Notes: a model not told the origin generated them from the letters alone. Numbered from the stretch's first letter, positions 7,244 through 17,458 are shown. The stretch is DNA of 64,000 nucleotides from Nitrospinaceae bacterium (GCA_021604505.1 BQJC01000001.1:62001-126000), one strand, 5' to 3'. Numbers and translations are program-made.

Positions 7244-9954
7244 TAGATGGGTTCTCCGGTTAAAACCGATTCCGATTCAATCAACGGCTTAAGAGCTTTT
7301 TTGAGCAGTTGTAAAAATTGCTCCTTCTCCTGAATGATCTCCTGAACATCCTCAGGGCGGATATAAAAAATGTTCGACGCGGTTCCCTGATAAGTATGCA
7401 CCACCGCCCTTTGAATTACCATATTGAGTTTGGCAAATACCTTGGTTTCCATCATGAAGACACCGGCAAGATCAGGGGTGGACACCGTGACGGTTCGGCC
7501 AATGATCTTTACCTTGAGTTTGATATCGTTATAGGGATTTTTATTCTGCAGTATGCCCTCGCCACGGGTCTTGAAAAGAGAGGAGATGGGTTCCTTATCC
7601 ACGAAGATCGACCGCAGATCTTCCAGAACTTGTTTCTGAACGAAAAAAAATCCGGAATGGTCGATGGGATCTCCTGAGGAAGTGACGACCTTGAAAACAT
7701 CGAAAGCATTGTCGTTCATGGTTTGAATATTGGCTTCCGCAATGCTCAGCTGGTTGAAGGCCAGCACCGTTGCGACCTGGTAGAGAAATTTTTTCTGGTC
7801 CTTGGCGCATACGACCAAGTCCGACGCCTGGCCCGGTTGAAACGTAAATTCGGCCCGGAATTTTTCTTTTGATTTTAAAAAGCCATTGTAAGTTTCCAAT
7901 TGCGATCGAAGATCTCTGGGAAGCCGGATCATTTGTAAAAATTCCAACTTGACGTCTTCCGGGACGTCTTCATGTTTTTTATGATGCAGGGTGTATTGAT
8001 AAAACATCTTCAACTGTTCGATCTGAGAAGCCGACATTTTCATTTTTGTTCCCGCGCGGTCCGCATAGGTGAGGAGAACCAGCATCTTCAACCGTTCTTT
8101 GTCATGGGTCACCAGATCCCACACCATTTCAAAAGTATCGTCCTCCTCCGGGTCGAGAAGCATCAAATCGTACATGGTCAAATGTTTTTCAACCAGAAAG
8201 GCAACGTCCTTCACCCGTTTGGCTTTTGATGTGTACCCCAGGTGCTCCAGAATGCCTGGAATCATCCGTGCTCCCACGACCTCTTCGATTTCGTTTTCTT
8301 TCCTTGCGCCTTTGCCGATATCGTGTAAAACCACCGCCAGTTTCAACGCCGTTTTATCCTTCAAAGAATGGTAAAGGTCGATGAGAAAGGGGTCGGCTTC
8401 CATCCGCACTTCCAGAAGATTGAGAGCGTCGAGAGCCGATAAAATGTGCATGTCCGTCGGAAACTTGTGAACATAAATGTCCTGAAGCTGACCGCAGATA
8501 TTTTTAAAGTCGGGGATATAATAATCGCTCAACAACCCAAATTCATGCAGTAACCTGAGGGCTTTGGCGAAATGACTGCCACGGATGATTCTTTTAAAGT
8601 AGGTTTGTATCTCGGCTTTCTTGCCTTCATCAGAAACCCTGAAGAAAGGCGCCGTTTGATTCAAATGGTCTTCGATGGATCGGATGATGGGATAGGAAAG
8701 GTGATAGTTTTCTTCCGCCACCAGGGCAAAAACCTCAAAAATCCACAGAGGGATTTCGGCGGATAATTTATCCGGATCCTTATTGAAAATGATCTGGTCT
8801 TCCGCATTGAGCGCAAAATTTTCAGTCAGATCGCTGACCTTTTGTGTGTCAAAAGACATGCTTTCCCAGAACAGATTGCGGCTGTAGCGTTTCAAAGGCA
8901 GTCCCGCATGATAGAAATAGGCCTTATAGAATGCTTTGAGTTCAAAGCCCATTTCGCCGGCGATCTTCTCTCTCACCTCGAAGCTTAAAACATCGCGGTG
9001 GGATCCCCCCTGGCATGCATGCAGAAGCAAACGCACCTTGGACAGGAAATTGAGAGCGTTTTGCATATTTTTATAGGCGATGACGCTTAAAATATCCTTG
9101 CGCAACAGTTCGTTCAGAATCTCGAACTGGTTCTGCGAGTCCAGGTTCTGGCGAATCCGCACCATCGTCAACGCCCAGTAAAGTCGTCTCAGCTCTTCCT
9201 TGACGTTGGGTTCCTGTTGAAAAACGGTGTTCTGAACGTCGTAATAAATCCTGTGCTTGAAGCAGTATTTTAAGATTTCATCCTTATGCATCAAGCTGGC
9301 TGTTTTTATGGAACTTGTGAATTCCGCGTACACCAGAGGATCGCCGGCAACAAACCGGTGCTCCATCATCGAAAAAAAATCCGGAAGTTTATCAGGGTCC
9401 AGTGCTTCCTCCATCCCCGTCGATTCCGAATGACAGGAACTGCTGGCTGTATGGAAAATGTCTTGAAAAACAAAAAGGTATTCAAAATGCTTGATGATTC
9501 CCTGGGCAAGATCCAAGGTGTTCTTGTCCTGAGAAGATTTGGACACGATCAGCAAATCCACGTCGGAGCGAAAATGCATTTCCTCCCGTCCATAGCCTCC
9601 CCTCGCTACGATGGCCACGGGAATTTCGTTCTCATCGAGATTGCTTCGCATCTGGTAGCTGTGAAACCAGACAGCCGTTTGCAGGGCGGCTTGCACGATG
9701 GTGTCGATAAGAGCGGTGCGTTTCAACAACAGCAAATGGCAATTGTTCGACTTCAGCGTTTCATCCTGCAGTTTTCTGGTTTCTTCATCAACGATTTTCA
9801 GGGTTCTTTTTTTGAATTCCAGGTAAAGTTTTTGTGGGTCCGTGATGTCAGAATTGGCAAACGATTTCGGAGCAAGCAACGGCAGGCATTTTTCCTGCAA
9901 CTCGGTTTGATAGCGCGAGCAAACCGTTCTGTTGGACTGATAAAAATCGTTCAT
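7243..9954 (-). CDS. glnD: Bifunctional uridylyltransferase/uridylyl-removing enzyme (PII modifying)
   Basis: GlnD senses glutamine and adds UMP to, or removes it from, PII, controlling nitrogen assimilation. The nucleotidyltransferase motif RGGYGREEMHFRSDVDLL is near residue 120. A GlnD-type central domain follows, then the HD motif VVLHDIGKGARK near 540. Two ACT domains lie at roughly 700-770 and 810-890, the glutamine sensors. The ATG at 9954 gives MNDFYQ and 903 residues, normal for the family. A GTG at 10098 would add 48 unconserved-looking residues; neither start has a convincing ribosome binding site. The DAHP synthase gene is 174 bases upstream. Confidence 0.93.
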   Translation of the reverse strand: MNDFYQSNRTVCSRYQTELQEKCLPLLAPKSFANSDITDPQKLYLEFKKRTLKIVDEETRKLQDETLKSNNCHLLLLKRTALIDTIVQAALQTAVWFHSYQMRSNLDENEIPVAIVARGGYGREEMHFRSDVDLLIVSKSSQDKNTLDLAQGIIKHFEYLFVFQDIFHTASSSCHSESTGMEEALDPDKLPDFFSMMEHRFVAGDPLVYAEFTSSIKTASLMHKDEILKYCFKHRIYYDVQNTVFQQEPNVKEELRRLYWALTMVRIRQNLDSQNQFEILNELLRKDILSVIAYKNMQNALNFLSKVRLLLHACQGGSHRDVLSFEVREKIAGEMGFELKAFYKAYFYHAGLPLKRYSRNLFWESMSFDTQKVSDLTENFALNAEDQIIFNKDPDKLSAEIPLWIFEVFALVAEENYHLSYPIIRSIEDHLNQTAPFFRVSDEGKKAEIQTYFKRIIRGSHFAKALRLLHEFGLLSDYYIPDFKNICGQLQDIYVHKFPTDMHILSALDALNLLEVRMEADPFLIDLYHSLKDKTALKLAVVLHDIGKGARKENEIEEVVGARMIPGILEHLGYTSKAKRVKDVAFLVEKHLTMYDLMLLDPEEDDTFEMVWDLVTHDKERLKMLVLLTYADRAGTKMKMSASQIEQLKMFYQYTLHHKKHEDVPEDVKLEFLQMIRLPRDLRSQLETYNGFLKSKEKFRAEFTFQPGQASDLVVCAKDQKKFLYQVATVLAFNQLSIAEANIQTMNDNAFDVFKVVTSSGDPIDHSGFFFVQKQVLEDLRSIFVDKEPISSLFKTRGEGILQNKNPYNDIKLKVKIIGRTVTVSTPDLAGVFMMETKVFAKLNMVIQRAVVHTYQGTASNIFYIRPEDVQEIIQEKEQFLQLLKKALKPLIESESVLTGEPI

Positions 9955-10128
9955 GGGAAGGTTTTTAATGGGTCTAGAACCCTTTAAAAAGTTGCCGGGT
10001 GCCACCGGAAGAACCGGGATTGAGCCTGTAAGAAAAGGATAAACCGATTCCTCAGGAGATTCAAGGAAAGTCGATGCGACGAGGTGCAAAGGGCACACAT
10101 TTTGGCTGCCGGCTGGGGGAGGGTGGGG

Positions 10129-11148
10129 TCAGTTGAGGGTGCGCCCCATCAATTCGATGAAGGGCCTGAGAGTTTTGACCAGTTTGGCGAATTTTTCCGG
10201 TTTGAGGGATTGCGGGCCGTCAGAAAACGCGTGGACCGGATCGGGATGAACTTCAATCATCAGGCCGTCGGCTCCGGCGGCGATGGAAGCGCGGGCCATG
10301 GAATCGACATAGTCCCAGTGCCCGGTTCCGTGGCTGGGATCGATAATAACGGGCAGATGCGTTTCCTGTTTGAGAACGGGAATACAACTCAAATCCAGAG
10401 TGTTGCGGGTGGCCGTCTCGAAGGTGCGGATACCCCGCTCACAGAGAATGACACTGCGGTTGCCTTCGGACAGGATATATTCCGCGGACATCAAGAATTC
10501 CTTGATGGTGGTCATCATGCCGCGTTTGAGCAAAATCGGTTTTTTAATTTTGCCGAGCTCTTTTAAAAGAGAAAAATTCTGTACATTCCGCGCTCCCACC
10601 TGCATGAGGTCAGCGTACTTGGCGACCATGTCCACTTCCCGCGGGTTCATGACCTCGGTGACAATGGGCAGACCGGTTTCCTTCTTGGCTTCCATCAAGA
10701 GCTTCAGCCCTTCTTCTTCCAATCCTTGAAAACTATAGGGGGAGGTCCTGGGTTTAAAGGCTCCGCCACGCATTATGTTGGCTCCGGCCTCTTTAACCAG
10801 CCGGGCGGTGGTGCAGATTTGTTCCCTGCTTTCCACAGAACAGGGGCCGGCCATGATGGTGATCTGTTTTCCGCCAATGAGAACGCCGTCGACTTCGAAA
10901 ACCGAATCTTGCGGCTGGGCTTCGCGGCTGGCCAGTTTGTAAGGTTTCAGGATGGGAAAAACAGATTCCACCCCAGCCATCGACTCGATCATTTGCAACC
11001 GGTCTTTTCCCCGTTCATCACCGATGGCGCCAATAACCTTACGCTCCACGCCTACGATTTCGTGGGGTTTATACCCCAGCTCTTCAATTTGTTTTTCGAC
11101 GGCTTCAATTTGTTCCGAAGTTGCCTCCGGCTGCATGACAATAATCAT
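10129..11148 (-). CDS. aroF: 3-deoxy-7-phosphoheptulonate synthase (DAHP synthase, type I beta)
   Basis: This enzyme condenses phosphoenolpyruvate and erythrose 4-phosphate, the first step of the shikimate pathway. The 339 residues comprise an N-terminal ferredoxin-like/ACT-type domain (about 1-70, starting [10 protein letters not shown]) and the catalytic barrel. Barrel motifs include AGPCSVES near 100, [16 protein letters not shown] near 127, and [11 protein letters not shown] near 277. This Thermotoga-type layout usually confers feedback inhibition by tyrosine or phenylalanine through the N-terminal domain. The gene is divergent from dnaN. Confidence 0.95.
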   Translation of the reverse strand: MIIVMQPEATSEQIEAVEKQIEELGYKPHEIVGVERKVIGAIGDERGKDRLQMIESMAGVESVFPILKPYKLASREAQPQDSVFEVDGVLIGGKQITIMAGPCSVESREQICTTARLVKEAGANIMRGGAFKPRTSPYSFQGLEEEGLKLLMEAKKETGLPIVTEVMNPREVDMVAKYADLMQVGARNVQNFSLLKELGKIKKPILLKRGMMTTIKEFLMSAEYILSEGNRSVILCERGIRTFETATRNTLDLSCIPVLKQETHLPVIIDPSHGTGHWDYVDSMARASIAAGADGLMIEVHPDPVHAFSDGPQSLKPEKFAKLVKTLRPFIELMGRTLN

Positions 11149-11351
11149 TGAATTTTTTTTCAGCGCTTGATTAGGTTAGGTAAGGATTTCACCCTATCAC
11201 AGCCATAATTCATCGTCAAGACAACCGGAGACAAAGCGCAACCGTTCACTGAATGGGAAGCGTTGTCCAGGTTTCTGGCGACTGAGTTGAGTTAAATTTC
11301 TGATGCGGCATGCATCCTTTCAGTTTCATTTTTTTGTTACGGCGATTAGCT

Positions 11352-11379
11352 TTGACAGCGTCGGGTAATGTATGATACT
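11352..11379 (+). promoter_or_regulatory. Sigma-70-type promoter for dnaN
   Basis: A perfect -35 TTGACA (11352-11357) and a -10-like GATACT (11374-11379) are 16 bases apart, ending 44 bases before the dnaN ATG. The -10 matches four of six consensus positions. No strong promoter was picked out for the divergent DAHP synthase gene. Confidence 0.55.
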
Positions 11380-11423
11380 AAAAATTTAAAATTAAACCTT
11401 ATGCGATTTTGGAGAAAGCGCGA

Positions 11424-12533
11424 ATGGAAGTCAGGATTAGCAGGGATGTGTTTTTACACGGGGTACAAAAGGTGCAGGGGATTGTGGAAACCAAAGGGGC
11501 GATGCCCATTCTATCCCATCTGCTGATCCGTACTGAAAATGAGGGCGTCACGATTGAAGCCACCGATCTCGAAATCGGGACGCGGGCTTTTTACCCGGCG
11601 AATGTCGTTTCCCAGGGAGCGGTCACTCTGAATGCCCGGAAACTGTATGACATCCTCCGGGAACTTCCGGACCTGGAAATCCACATGGTGAAGGAGGACA
11701 ACGATTGGGTGACATTAAAGTGCGGCAATTCCAAGTTTCGCCTTCCCGGCCTGCCTGCCGCGGATTTTCCCGCTCTCCCGGAGTACAGTTCCGAAAGTCT
11801 GATGGAGTTCAGTTGCCTGCTTCTTAGAGAAATGATCCGCAAAACTTTTTTCGCGGTGTCGCCGGATGAAACCCGGCAGGCCCTGAATGGTCTGCTGTTG
11901 GAAAAAGAAAACAGTCAAGCGAACCTGGTGGGAACCGATGGCCATCGGCTGGCGCTGATCGCCCGCCCTGTTTTAAAATCCACTTTGCCAGAGGGTGAAA
12001 AAACAAGCTATCTTCTTCCCAAGAAGGCTCTGTCCGAGCTTTTGAAATTGATGGAGGATGATGAATCCACATTTTCTTTTTCCGAGAAAGGCAATCACCT
12101 GGCTTTTATTCAGGGCAAGCAGGTGATCATTTCCAGAAAGATCGATGGCAAGTTTCCCAACTACCGCCAGGTCCTGCCTCCCGATAACAATTTAAAGATC
12201 AAGGTCAACCGTGAGGATTTAAACCATGCGTTAAAGCGGGTGGCTTTGCTGGCGGATGAAAAATCCAAAATGGTGCGGTTCGATATTCAGAAGGGAACTT
12301 TAACGTTGGTGTCGGACAACTCCGACCTGGGCGCTGCAAGAGAAGAAGTTCCTATTGTCTATGACGGAGAGGACGTATCCGTGGGGCTCAATGCAAAATA
12401 CGTTCTCGATGTTTTGAATGTGGTGGAAGACCAGGAGATCGTCCTCAATCTCAAAGACCAGAACCATTCCTGCCTGATCACCCTCGAAAATGACAAAGAC
12501 TATATGAGTATCGTGATGCCCATGCGGATTTAA
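11424..12533 (+). CDS. dnaN: DNA polymerase III beta subunit (sliding clamp)
   Basis: The clamp encircles DNA and tethers polymerase III. The 369-residue product shows the three-fold clamp repeat, with GTDGHRLALIARPV near 175-190 and the C-terminal end VMPMRI, the typical clamp tail. The ATG at 11424 is chosen because GGAGA at 11411-11415 lies eight bases upstream and homologues start MEVxIxRD. A TTG at 11409 is in frame but overlaps that site. dnaA, recF and gyrB are not beside it, unlike the classical origin cluster. Confidence 0.95.
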   Translation: MEVRISRDVFLHGVQKVQGIVETKGAMPILSHLLIRTENEGVTIEATDLEIGTRAFYPANVVSQGAVTLNARKLYDILRELPDLEIHMVKEDNDWVTLKCGNSKFRLPGLPAADFPALPEYSSESLMEFSCLLLREMIRKTFFAVSPDETRQALNGLLLEKENSQANLVGTDGHRLALIARPVLKSTLPEGEKTSYLLPKKALSELLKLMEDDESTFSFSEKGNHLAFIQGKQVIISRKIDGKFPNYRQVLPPDNNLKIKVNREDLNHALKRVALLADEKSKMVRFDIQKGTLTLVSDNSDLGAAREEVPIVYDGEDVSVGLNAKYVLDVLNVVEDQEIVLNLKDQNHSCLITLENDKDYMSIVMPMRI

Positions 12534-12547
12534 ACGGGCAGTTGGCT

Positions 12548-13642
12548 TTACAGATCAAAAAATTGATCCAGTTTTTTATCGCTCCTCGGCATTTTCCCCG
12601 TCACTCCCTCCCAGACCTCTTTGGTTTCCATGCAGAGGTAGATATTTAAATCCCGCGAATGTTTTTGTATATACCCTCTCACGGTTTCGTAGGCCGTATT
12701 TCTTAAAGATCTGAGGTAGCGGTATTTCCCGTCCTTGCTGGGCACGTGTTCGCCGGTGAAGAGGCGGGTATCTTGGTGCCGGTCCTTGATGACCTGTTTT
12801 AACCGCGAACGGTACCGGAAACTCCCCAGGCTGATCCATTCGATCCCGGAGGGAGGAATGGTGCAAAACAGTTCCTCGATCAGGTCTTTATAGTTCCGTT
12901 CCCACCCCGGATGCAGGATGATCGGATCAAAATGAAACCCGACCCGGTATCCCTTCTCCCGGCACAAGCGCGCGGCTTCCAACCGTTTGTGAAGTTGCGG
13001 GGTCCCCTTTTCTTCCTGCTCGATAATATTTGGAGGATTGAGAGACCAGGACACGATGACGTTTTTGGGGCTTTCCTGTTTTAATAATTCCCCCACATTG
13101 TCGGATTTGGTTTTAAGCTCGAGGACGGCATTTTCCTTTTTGTTGAAAAAAGGGATCAGTTGATCAGCATAGGGGACCACGTCCTCCAACGCCAGGCTGT
13201 CTGTAAGTTCTCCCGTTCCCACCCGGAACATCCGGTCGGGATGATCGCGAAATACTGCGTCCAGCTCTGCGATCAAATCCTCCACGTTGACATAGGCCAC
13301 CATCAGCGGGTTGTTCTCTAAAAACCCCTGCAGGAAGCAATACGAGCAATCGTAGATGCAATTTTTCATGAGATTGACCACGTAATAATTGCAACACACC
13401 ATTCCCGGACTGATTCCAGGGCATTTTTTCAGGAAGGATCCTTTGAAGCGCGACAGCACCAGTTGTTTTTTCCCTGCACCAAAAACATCCGAAGAGGTTT
13501 TTTTGATCTCCTCGGTGACCGAATGGCCCGCCGCAATCCGGTGCACGGGAGTCTGGGGGAAGCGGGAAACGATGCTCTGAGTGAGTGAAAACTCCCCTGC
13601 GCCCTCTTCAATGTATATGGCTTCCGGCTCGAAAATCATCAT
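12548..13642 (-). CDS. Spore photoproduct lyase-like radical SAM protein
   Basis: The protein carries CIYDCSYC (about residues 95-102), the CX3CX2C cluster motif of radical SAM enzymes, set in the CNYYVVNLMKN context shared with SplB homologues. SplB repairs the thymine dimer of spores; homologues in non-sporulating bacteria are of uncertain substrate. The 364-residue length is typical. ATGs at 13642 and 13639 follow a GGGAG, the second at better spacing. The gene converges with dnaN across 14 bases. No sporulation gene is present, so a broader DNA-repair or other radical role is inferred. Confidence 0.8.
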   Translation of the reverse strand: MMIFEPEAIYIEEGAGEFSLTQSIVSRFPQTPVHRIAAGHSVTEEIKKTSSDVFGAGKKQLVLSRFKGSFLKKCPGISPGMVCCNYYVVNLMKNCIYDCSYCFLQGFLENNPLMVAYVNVEDLIAELDAVFRDHPDRMFRVGTGELTDSLALEDVVPYADQLIPFFNKKENAVLELKTKSDNVGELLKQESPKNVIVSWSLNPPNIIEQEEKGTPQLHKRLEAARLCREKGYRVGFHFDPIILHPGWERNYKDLIEELFCTIPPSGIEWISLGSFRYRSRLKQVIKDRHQDTRLFTGEHVPSKDGKYRYLRSLRNTAYETVRGYIQKHSRDLNIYLCMETKEVWEGVTGKMPRSDKKLDQFFDL

Positions 13643-13969
13643 AACTCCCAAAAAATCAAAAAGAACGGGTTGTGCTGATCGCCCTTATCTGCGATAATCG
13701 AAAGGTCAGATTTTAGTATGAAAACAGGAAATGAACAAGGAAACTGTGTTTTTCCTGAAATTGAACTCTTGTTCCCCACAGCAATTTCTCTTTGTCCCGA
13801 TAGTAAAAAACCGGAATGCATTGATAAAACCGAACTCACGTTAAATTATTTACCGGATAGTAAATGGATTCGATGGAGTACGGAAAGGTTTGTAGGACAG
13901 AGACGGATCAATTCAATAACTTACTTATCGGCTGCCATTTTCCGCTATTAACCCTTTGAGGAAGATACC
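13643..13969. other. Gene-free stretch between divergent genes
   Basis: About 327 bases separate the divergent SPL-like and M23 genes. One frame (13718-13951, plus) is open for 77 codons, but it lacks a suitably spaced ribosome binding site and resembles no known protein. A good site, GAGGAAG at 13959-13965, belongs to the M23 gene. No promoter stood out. Confidence 0.4.
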
Positions 13970-15202
13970 ATGGACATCCCTCCCTATCTGGAAGATAGAC
14001 GATTTTCACCAAAAAAGCGGGTTCCGGCGAAAATCATTTTTAACCTCATTTTTATTCTTTCTTTGGGGTTGAATATTTATTTCATCAGCTTTCAGCCAAA
14101 TTCAAATTTTATTTGGTCCGAAAACGGCGAATCTCTGATTCCGGAGACCGAGGGTGTATCGAATGATGAACCAGCCGGACCAGATCCGATTGTGCCTGAC
14201 GCAATCGACCCGGCTGATGCCGAACCTGTTCAGGCGGAATCCGGTCAGAAAAATGTCGATCCGGTCAAGTTCAAGATAAATCCTCAGCAGAAAAATCAGA
14301 GGATCGCATCCTCCGTTGCCATCACCCCCGCTTCGTATGTCGTTCCGCAAGCCGCAAACCAGACGGAAAATCTGACTGAAAACCATCAAGAGGTCTTTAC
14401 CCTTCAATTAAAAATTCGCAACTCTTTGACCTACAGTACTTGCCAGGCCATGACGCGGGAAGAAGGGTGTGAAATGATGTCTGCCTATATGAGCCGGTTG
14501 CTTTCCTGGTTTTTGGATATCAATAAAAGCCTGCGCAAAGGCGATTCCCTCGACGTGATTTATGAAAAGACTCCGGATAAAAACCGGTTTCGTATTTTAA
14601 AACTGGTTTTCGACAGCCAGTTGTATAAAGAAACCTTCGAAGCCAATTTTTTCAAAAAAGGGAATGATGGTTTTGGTTCTTACTACAGTCCCGAAGGAGT
14701 GGAGATTGCCAAGCGTATGGTCGATCGATTCGCCCCGGTCAGAGACTATAAGGAGATCACGTCATTGCCAGGAGATTTTCGTAAGGGGCCCGTCGGCCAT
14801 GAAGGCACGGACTTTAAAACGGAAGTCGGCACAGAAGTGTATTCCAGCTTCGAGGGAAGGGTGACCCGAACCAATTGGAATGTCAGGGCGAATGGATATT
14901 GCGTGGAGCTGGACCATCCCCGGGAAGGAGTAAAAACCCTTTATCTGCACCTGAGCCGGGTGTTCGTCAAACCGGGGCAGTTTGTCAAGCAGGGCGAGAA
15001 AATCGCCGAGACGGGAAATACCGGCAGGACCTTTGCCCCCCACCTGCATTACGAAATTAAAAGCCGCGGAAAGAAGAAAGTTGTATATAATCCATTCAAC
15101 TTTAAACACATCAAATCCTTCTATCAAGAGGTTCCCAAAGAAGAGCGGGAAAGCTTTCAAGAAACCGTGAACTGGTACGATTCGATTCTTAAGCAGGGAT
15201 GA
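13970..15202 (+). CDS. Membrane-anchored M23 family metallopeptidase
   Basis: M23 enzymes cut peptidoglycan cross-bridges or regulate amidases. Residues about 18-43 form one membrane segment (IIFNLIFILSLGLNIYFIS). A low-complexity Pro/Ala/Asp linker runs to about 120, then a mixed domain, and the LytM/M23 domain at about 270-390. The zinc motif GHEGTDF (His near 277, Asp near 281) and HLHYE (near 358) are intact, so it is probably catalytically active. The ribosome binding site GAGGAAG precedes the ATG. mtgA follows 70 bases later, a wall-remodelling pair. Confidence 0.88.
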   Translation: MDIPPYLEDRRFSPKKRVPAKIIFNLIFILSLGLNIYFISFQPNSNFIWSENGESLIPETEGVSNDEPAGPDPIVPDAIDPADAEPVQAESGQKNVDPVKFKINPQQKNQRIASSVAITPASYVVPQAANQTENLTENHQEVFTLQLKIRNSLTYSTCQAMTREEGCEMMSAYMSRLLSWFLDINKSLRKGDSLDVIYEKTPDKNRFRILKLVFDSQLYKETFEANFFKKGNDGFGSYYSPEGVEIAKRMVDRFAPVRDYKEITSLPGDFRKGPVGHEGTDFKTEVGTEVYSSFEGRVTRTNWNVRANGYCVELDHPREGVKTLYLHLSRVFVKPGQFVKQGEKIAETGNTGRTFAPHLHYEIKSRGKKKVVYNPFNFKHIKSFYQEVPKEERESFQETVNWYDSILKQG

Positions 15203-15272
15203 AAGTTTTCCGTTGAGGATTTCTGGAGCTTTCCAATTTCTTGCCCTTGAGGATCCGGACACCGCATAAACG

Positions 15273-16004
15273 ATGTCGCTTGTGCCCAAATTACCCAAAA
15301 GGTCAGGGAAAAAGAAAGTCTTCCGGATTCGTTTGGGAAAAATTCTTTTTGACCTGTTTTTGGCCTTCCTCACCCTCACCCTGGTTCCCGTTTTAATTTA
15401 CAGTGCGGCCAATCCCCAAACCACGCCGCTTTTATGGATCCGGTGGCTTGAGAACGATCAGAATGAGCAATACACCCGGGTTATCAAGCGTTGGGTTCCT
15501 TTGGAACGCATCTCACCTCACCTGATCAAAGCGGTCATCACCGCCGAGGATCAGAAGTTTTTCCAGCACCGGGGGTTTGACTGGCAGGCGATAGAATCCG
15601 CCATAAAGGTCAACCTCACTTCCAACAGAACCCTGGGCGCCAGCACCATATCCATGCAAACTTCCCGCAACGTATTTTTGTGGCAGGGGCGCAATCTATT
15701 CAGAAAAGGTTTGGAATCCTATTTCACGGTTCTGGTGGAAAATCTTTGGTCGAAAAAACGGATCCTGGAAGTTTATTTAAACGTCATCGAATGGGGAAAA
15801 GGAGTTTATGGTTGTGACGCCGCGTCACAGCACTATTTCAATCATTCCTGCGCAACTCTGTCGCCTGTCGAAGCGGCCTGGTTGGCGGCCATTCTTCCCA
15901 ATCCCCGGAGTTGGTCGATTCACCGTCCGCAACGCCATGTCGAAAAACGGCAGGCCCGGATACTGAATTCCATGGTGAAGGTTCGACTGCCGCGCCTCAG
16001 TTGA
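15273..16004 (+). CDS. mtgA: Monofunctional biosynthetic peptidoglycan transglycosylase
   Basis: MtgA polymerises lipid II into glycan strands. The 243-residue protein has an N-terminal membrane segment (about 29-48) and the GT51 motifs AVITAEDQKFFQHRGFDW (catalytic Glu near 91), GASTISMQ and the late EVYLNVIEWGKGVYG. No transpeptidase domain follows, which distinguishes it from class A penicillin-binding proteins. It lies between the M23 peptidase and the RlmI-type gene on the same strand. Confidence 0.95.
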   Translation: MSLVPKLPKRSGKKKVFRIRLGKILFDLFLAFLTLTLVPVLIYSAANPQTTPLLWIRWLENDQNEQYTRVIKRWVPLERISPHLIKAVITAEDQKFFQHRGFDWQAIESAIKVNLTSNRTLGASTISMQTSRNVFLWQGRNLFRKGLESYFTVLVENLWSKKRILEVYLNVIEWGKGVYGCDAASQHYFNHSCATLSPVEAAWLAAILPNPRSWSIHRPQRHVEKRQARILNSMVKVRLPRLS

Positions 16005-16068
16005 TTTATCCGTCTAAAGTTTGCGCCTCTAGAAACTCTTCCCGTTCTATCACACCAGGTTTTGAAAT

Positions 16069-17301
16069 ATGAAAGTTGTCAAGCTTCAGGTTTCCAAAAC
16101 AGTGCAGGACAAAATCCTGAAGGGCTATCCCTGGGTGTTCGATTATCAGGTTCAGAACTCTCCTTCAGGAGGGAAGCCGGGAGACCTGGGCGTGATTTAC
16201 AATTCAAAAAATAAACTCCTTGCCCTTGGTTTGTACGATCCGTTTTCCGAGATTCGGTTACGCATTCTACAAACAGGCTCCTCACGGGAAATAGACGCCG
16301 CATTTTTCGCGGAGCGCCTCAAAAAAGCCATTGTCCATCGATCTTCACTAGAAGAGGAAGGAACCAGCGGGTACCGGGTGGTCAATGGCGAGAACGACGG
16401 GTTTCCAGGAATGGTCCTCGACCGGTATGAAGACACCGCAGTCATGAAGTTTTATACCGCCGCCTGGGTTCCTTTTCTCAATCCTCTCCTGGCATTGTTG
16501 CAAGAACACCTGTCGGTAGAACGATGCGTTCTCCGCCTGAGCCGCAACACCCAAAACCTCGTGGAAGAAACCAGCGCGTACCGGGAAGGCCAGATCGTTT
16601 TCGGTCCTCCATTGACGTCGCCGGTGTGCTTTAGAGAAAACGGTCTGTATTTTGAAGTGGATGTGCTGCAAGGCCAGAAGACGGGTTTCTTTTTGGATCA
16701 AAGAGAGAACCGGCAACACATTCGAATGAGGTCAAAAGATAAATCCGTTTTGAATGTTTTCAGTTATACAGGCGGATTTTCTGTGTATGCGTTCGCAGGC
16801 GGGGCACGCTCGGTCTGGGAAATAGACTCCAGCCCTCATGCACTGAAAACTTCAAGAGAAATATTTGCATTGAATTTCCCCCACAGGCAGGCTGAGACCG
16901 ATAGCTTTCAACAAATCCAGGAAGATGCGTTTCTTGTTTTAAAGCAATTGATATCCAGCAAAAAAACTTTTGATCTTGTCATTCTCGACCCCCCGGCATT
17001 GGCGGTCAAGAAGAAACAAAAATCCAAAGCACTGGATACCTATCGCAGACTCGCCGAATCTGGAGCCCGGCTAACGAGCTCAAACGGGCTTTTATTTGCG
17101 GCATCGTGTTCCAGGCACGTTTCGGCAAAAGATTTTTTTCGGGAAGTGGAGCAAGGGGTCAAATCAGCCGGGAAACTATATGAAGAAATCCAGCGAACCG
17201 GGCACGCTGTCGATCACCCGGTGTCCTTTAGGGAAGGGGAATACTTAAAGGGGATCTATTTAAAAATTTCAGGCGGGAAACGGAAAGGGACTTATCGGTA
17301 A
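16069..17301 (+). CDS. rlmI: Class I rRNA (cytosine-C5) methyltransferase, RlmI-like
   Basis: The 410-residue protein has an N-terminal PUA-like RNA-binding domain (about 1-80, GYPWVFDYQV) and a Rossmann methyltransferase domain. The SAM motif SVLNVFSYTGGFSVYAF is near 226 and the catalytic-loop motif DLVILDPPALAVKK near 304. This matches the COG1092/RlmI group, which methylates cytosine 1962 of 23S rRNA in E. coli; related members act on other sites, so the exact target is inferred. It is preceded by mtgA with a 64-base gap. Confidence 0.88.
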   Translation: MKVVKLQVSKTVQDKILKGYPWVFDYQVQNSPSGGKPGDLGVIYNSKNKLLALGLYDPFSEIRLRILQTGSSREIDAAFFAERLKKAIVHRSSLEEEGTSGYRVVNGENDGFPGMVLDRYEDTAVMKFYTAAWVPFLNPLLALLQEHLSVERCVLRLSRNTQNLVEETSAYREGQIVFGPPLTSPVCFRENGLYFEVDVLQGQKTGFFLDQRENRQHIRMRSKDKSVLNVFSYTGGFSVYAFAGGARSVWEIDSSPHALKTSREIFALNFPHRQAETDSFQQIQEDAFLVLKQLISSKKTFDLVILDPPALAVKKKQKSKALDTYRRLAESGARLTSSNGLLFAASCSRHVSAKDFFREVEQGVKSAGKLYEEIQRTGHAVDHPVSFREGEYLKGIYLKISGGKRKGTYR

Positions 17302-17306
17302 AAAAA

Positions 17307-17326
17307 ATCCCTCCACGGGGAGGGAT
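17307..17326. terminator. Rho-independent terminator, best read on the minus strand
   Basis: The arms ATCCCTCC (17307-17314) and GGAGGGAT (17319-17326) close a four-base loop. On the minus strand the stem is followed by seven T residues, so it ends the transcript of the histone-like gene about 130 bases upstream. It also sits directly behind the rlmI stop and may act on both strands. Confidence 0.8.
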
Positions 17327-17458
17327 CATTATCTCTTTGAAAAAAAAGGTTTTTTGAGCGCTGAAACAAAAAAAACCGAACTGGGAATTTGTTTTATTGT
17401 AATTTGAATAACAAATGAAACTAAACTGCCACTAGAAAGCTCACAGCCAGCTTTTTGC

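Noticed and set aside
13718-13951. 77-codon open frame on the plus strand between the SPL-like and M23 genes
   Set aside because: No ribosome binding site at usable distance, no recognisable motif and a composition unlike the neighbours; treated as a chance frame.
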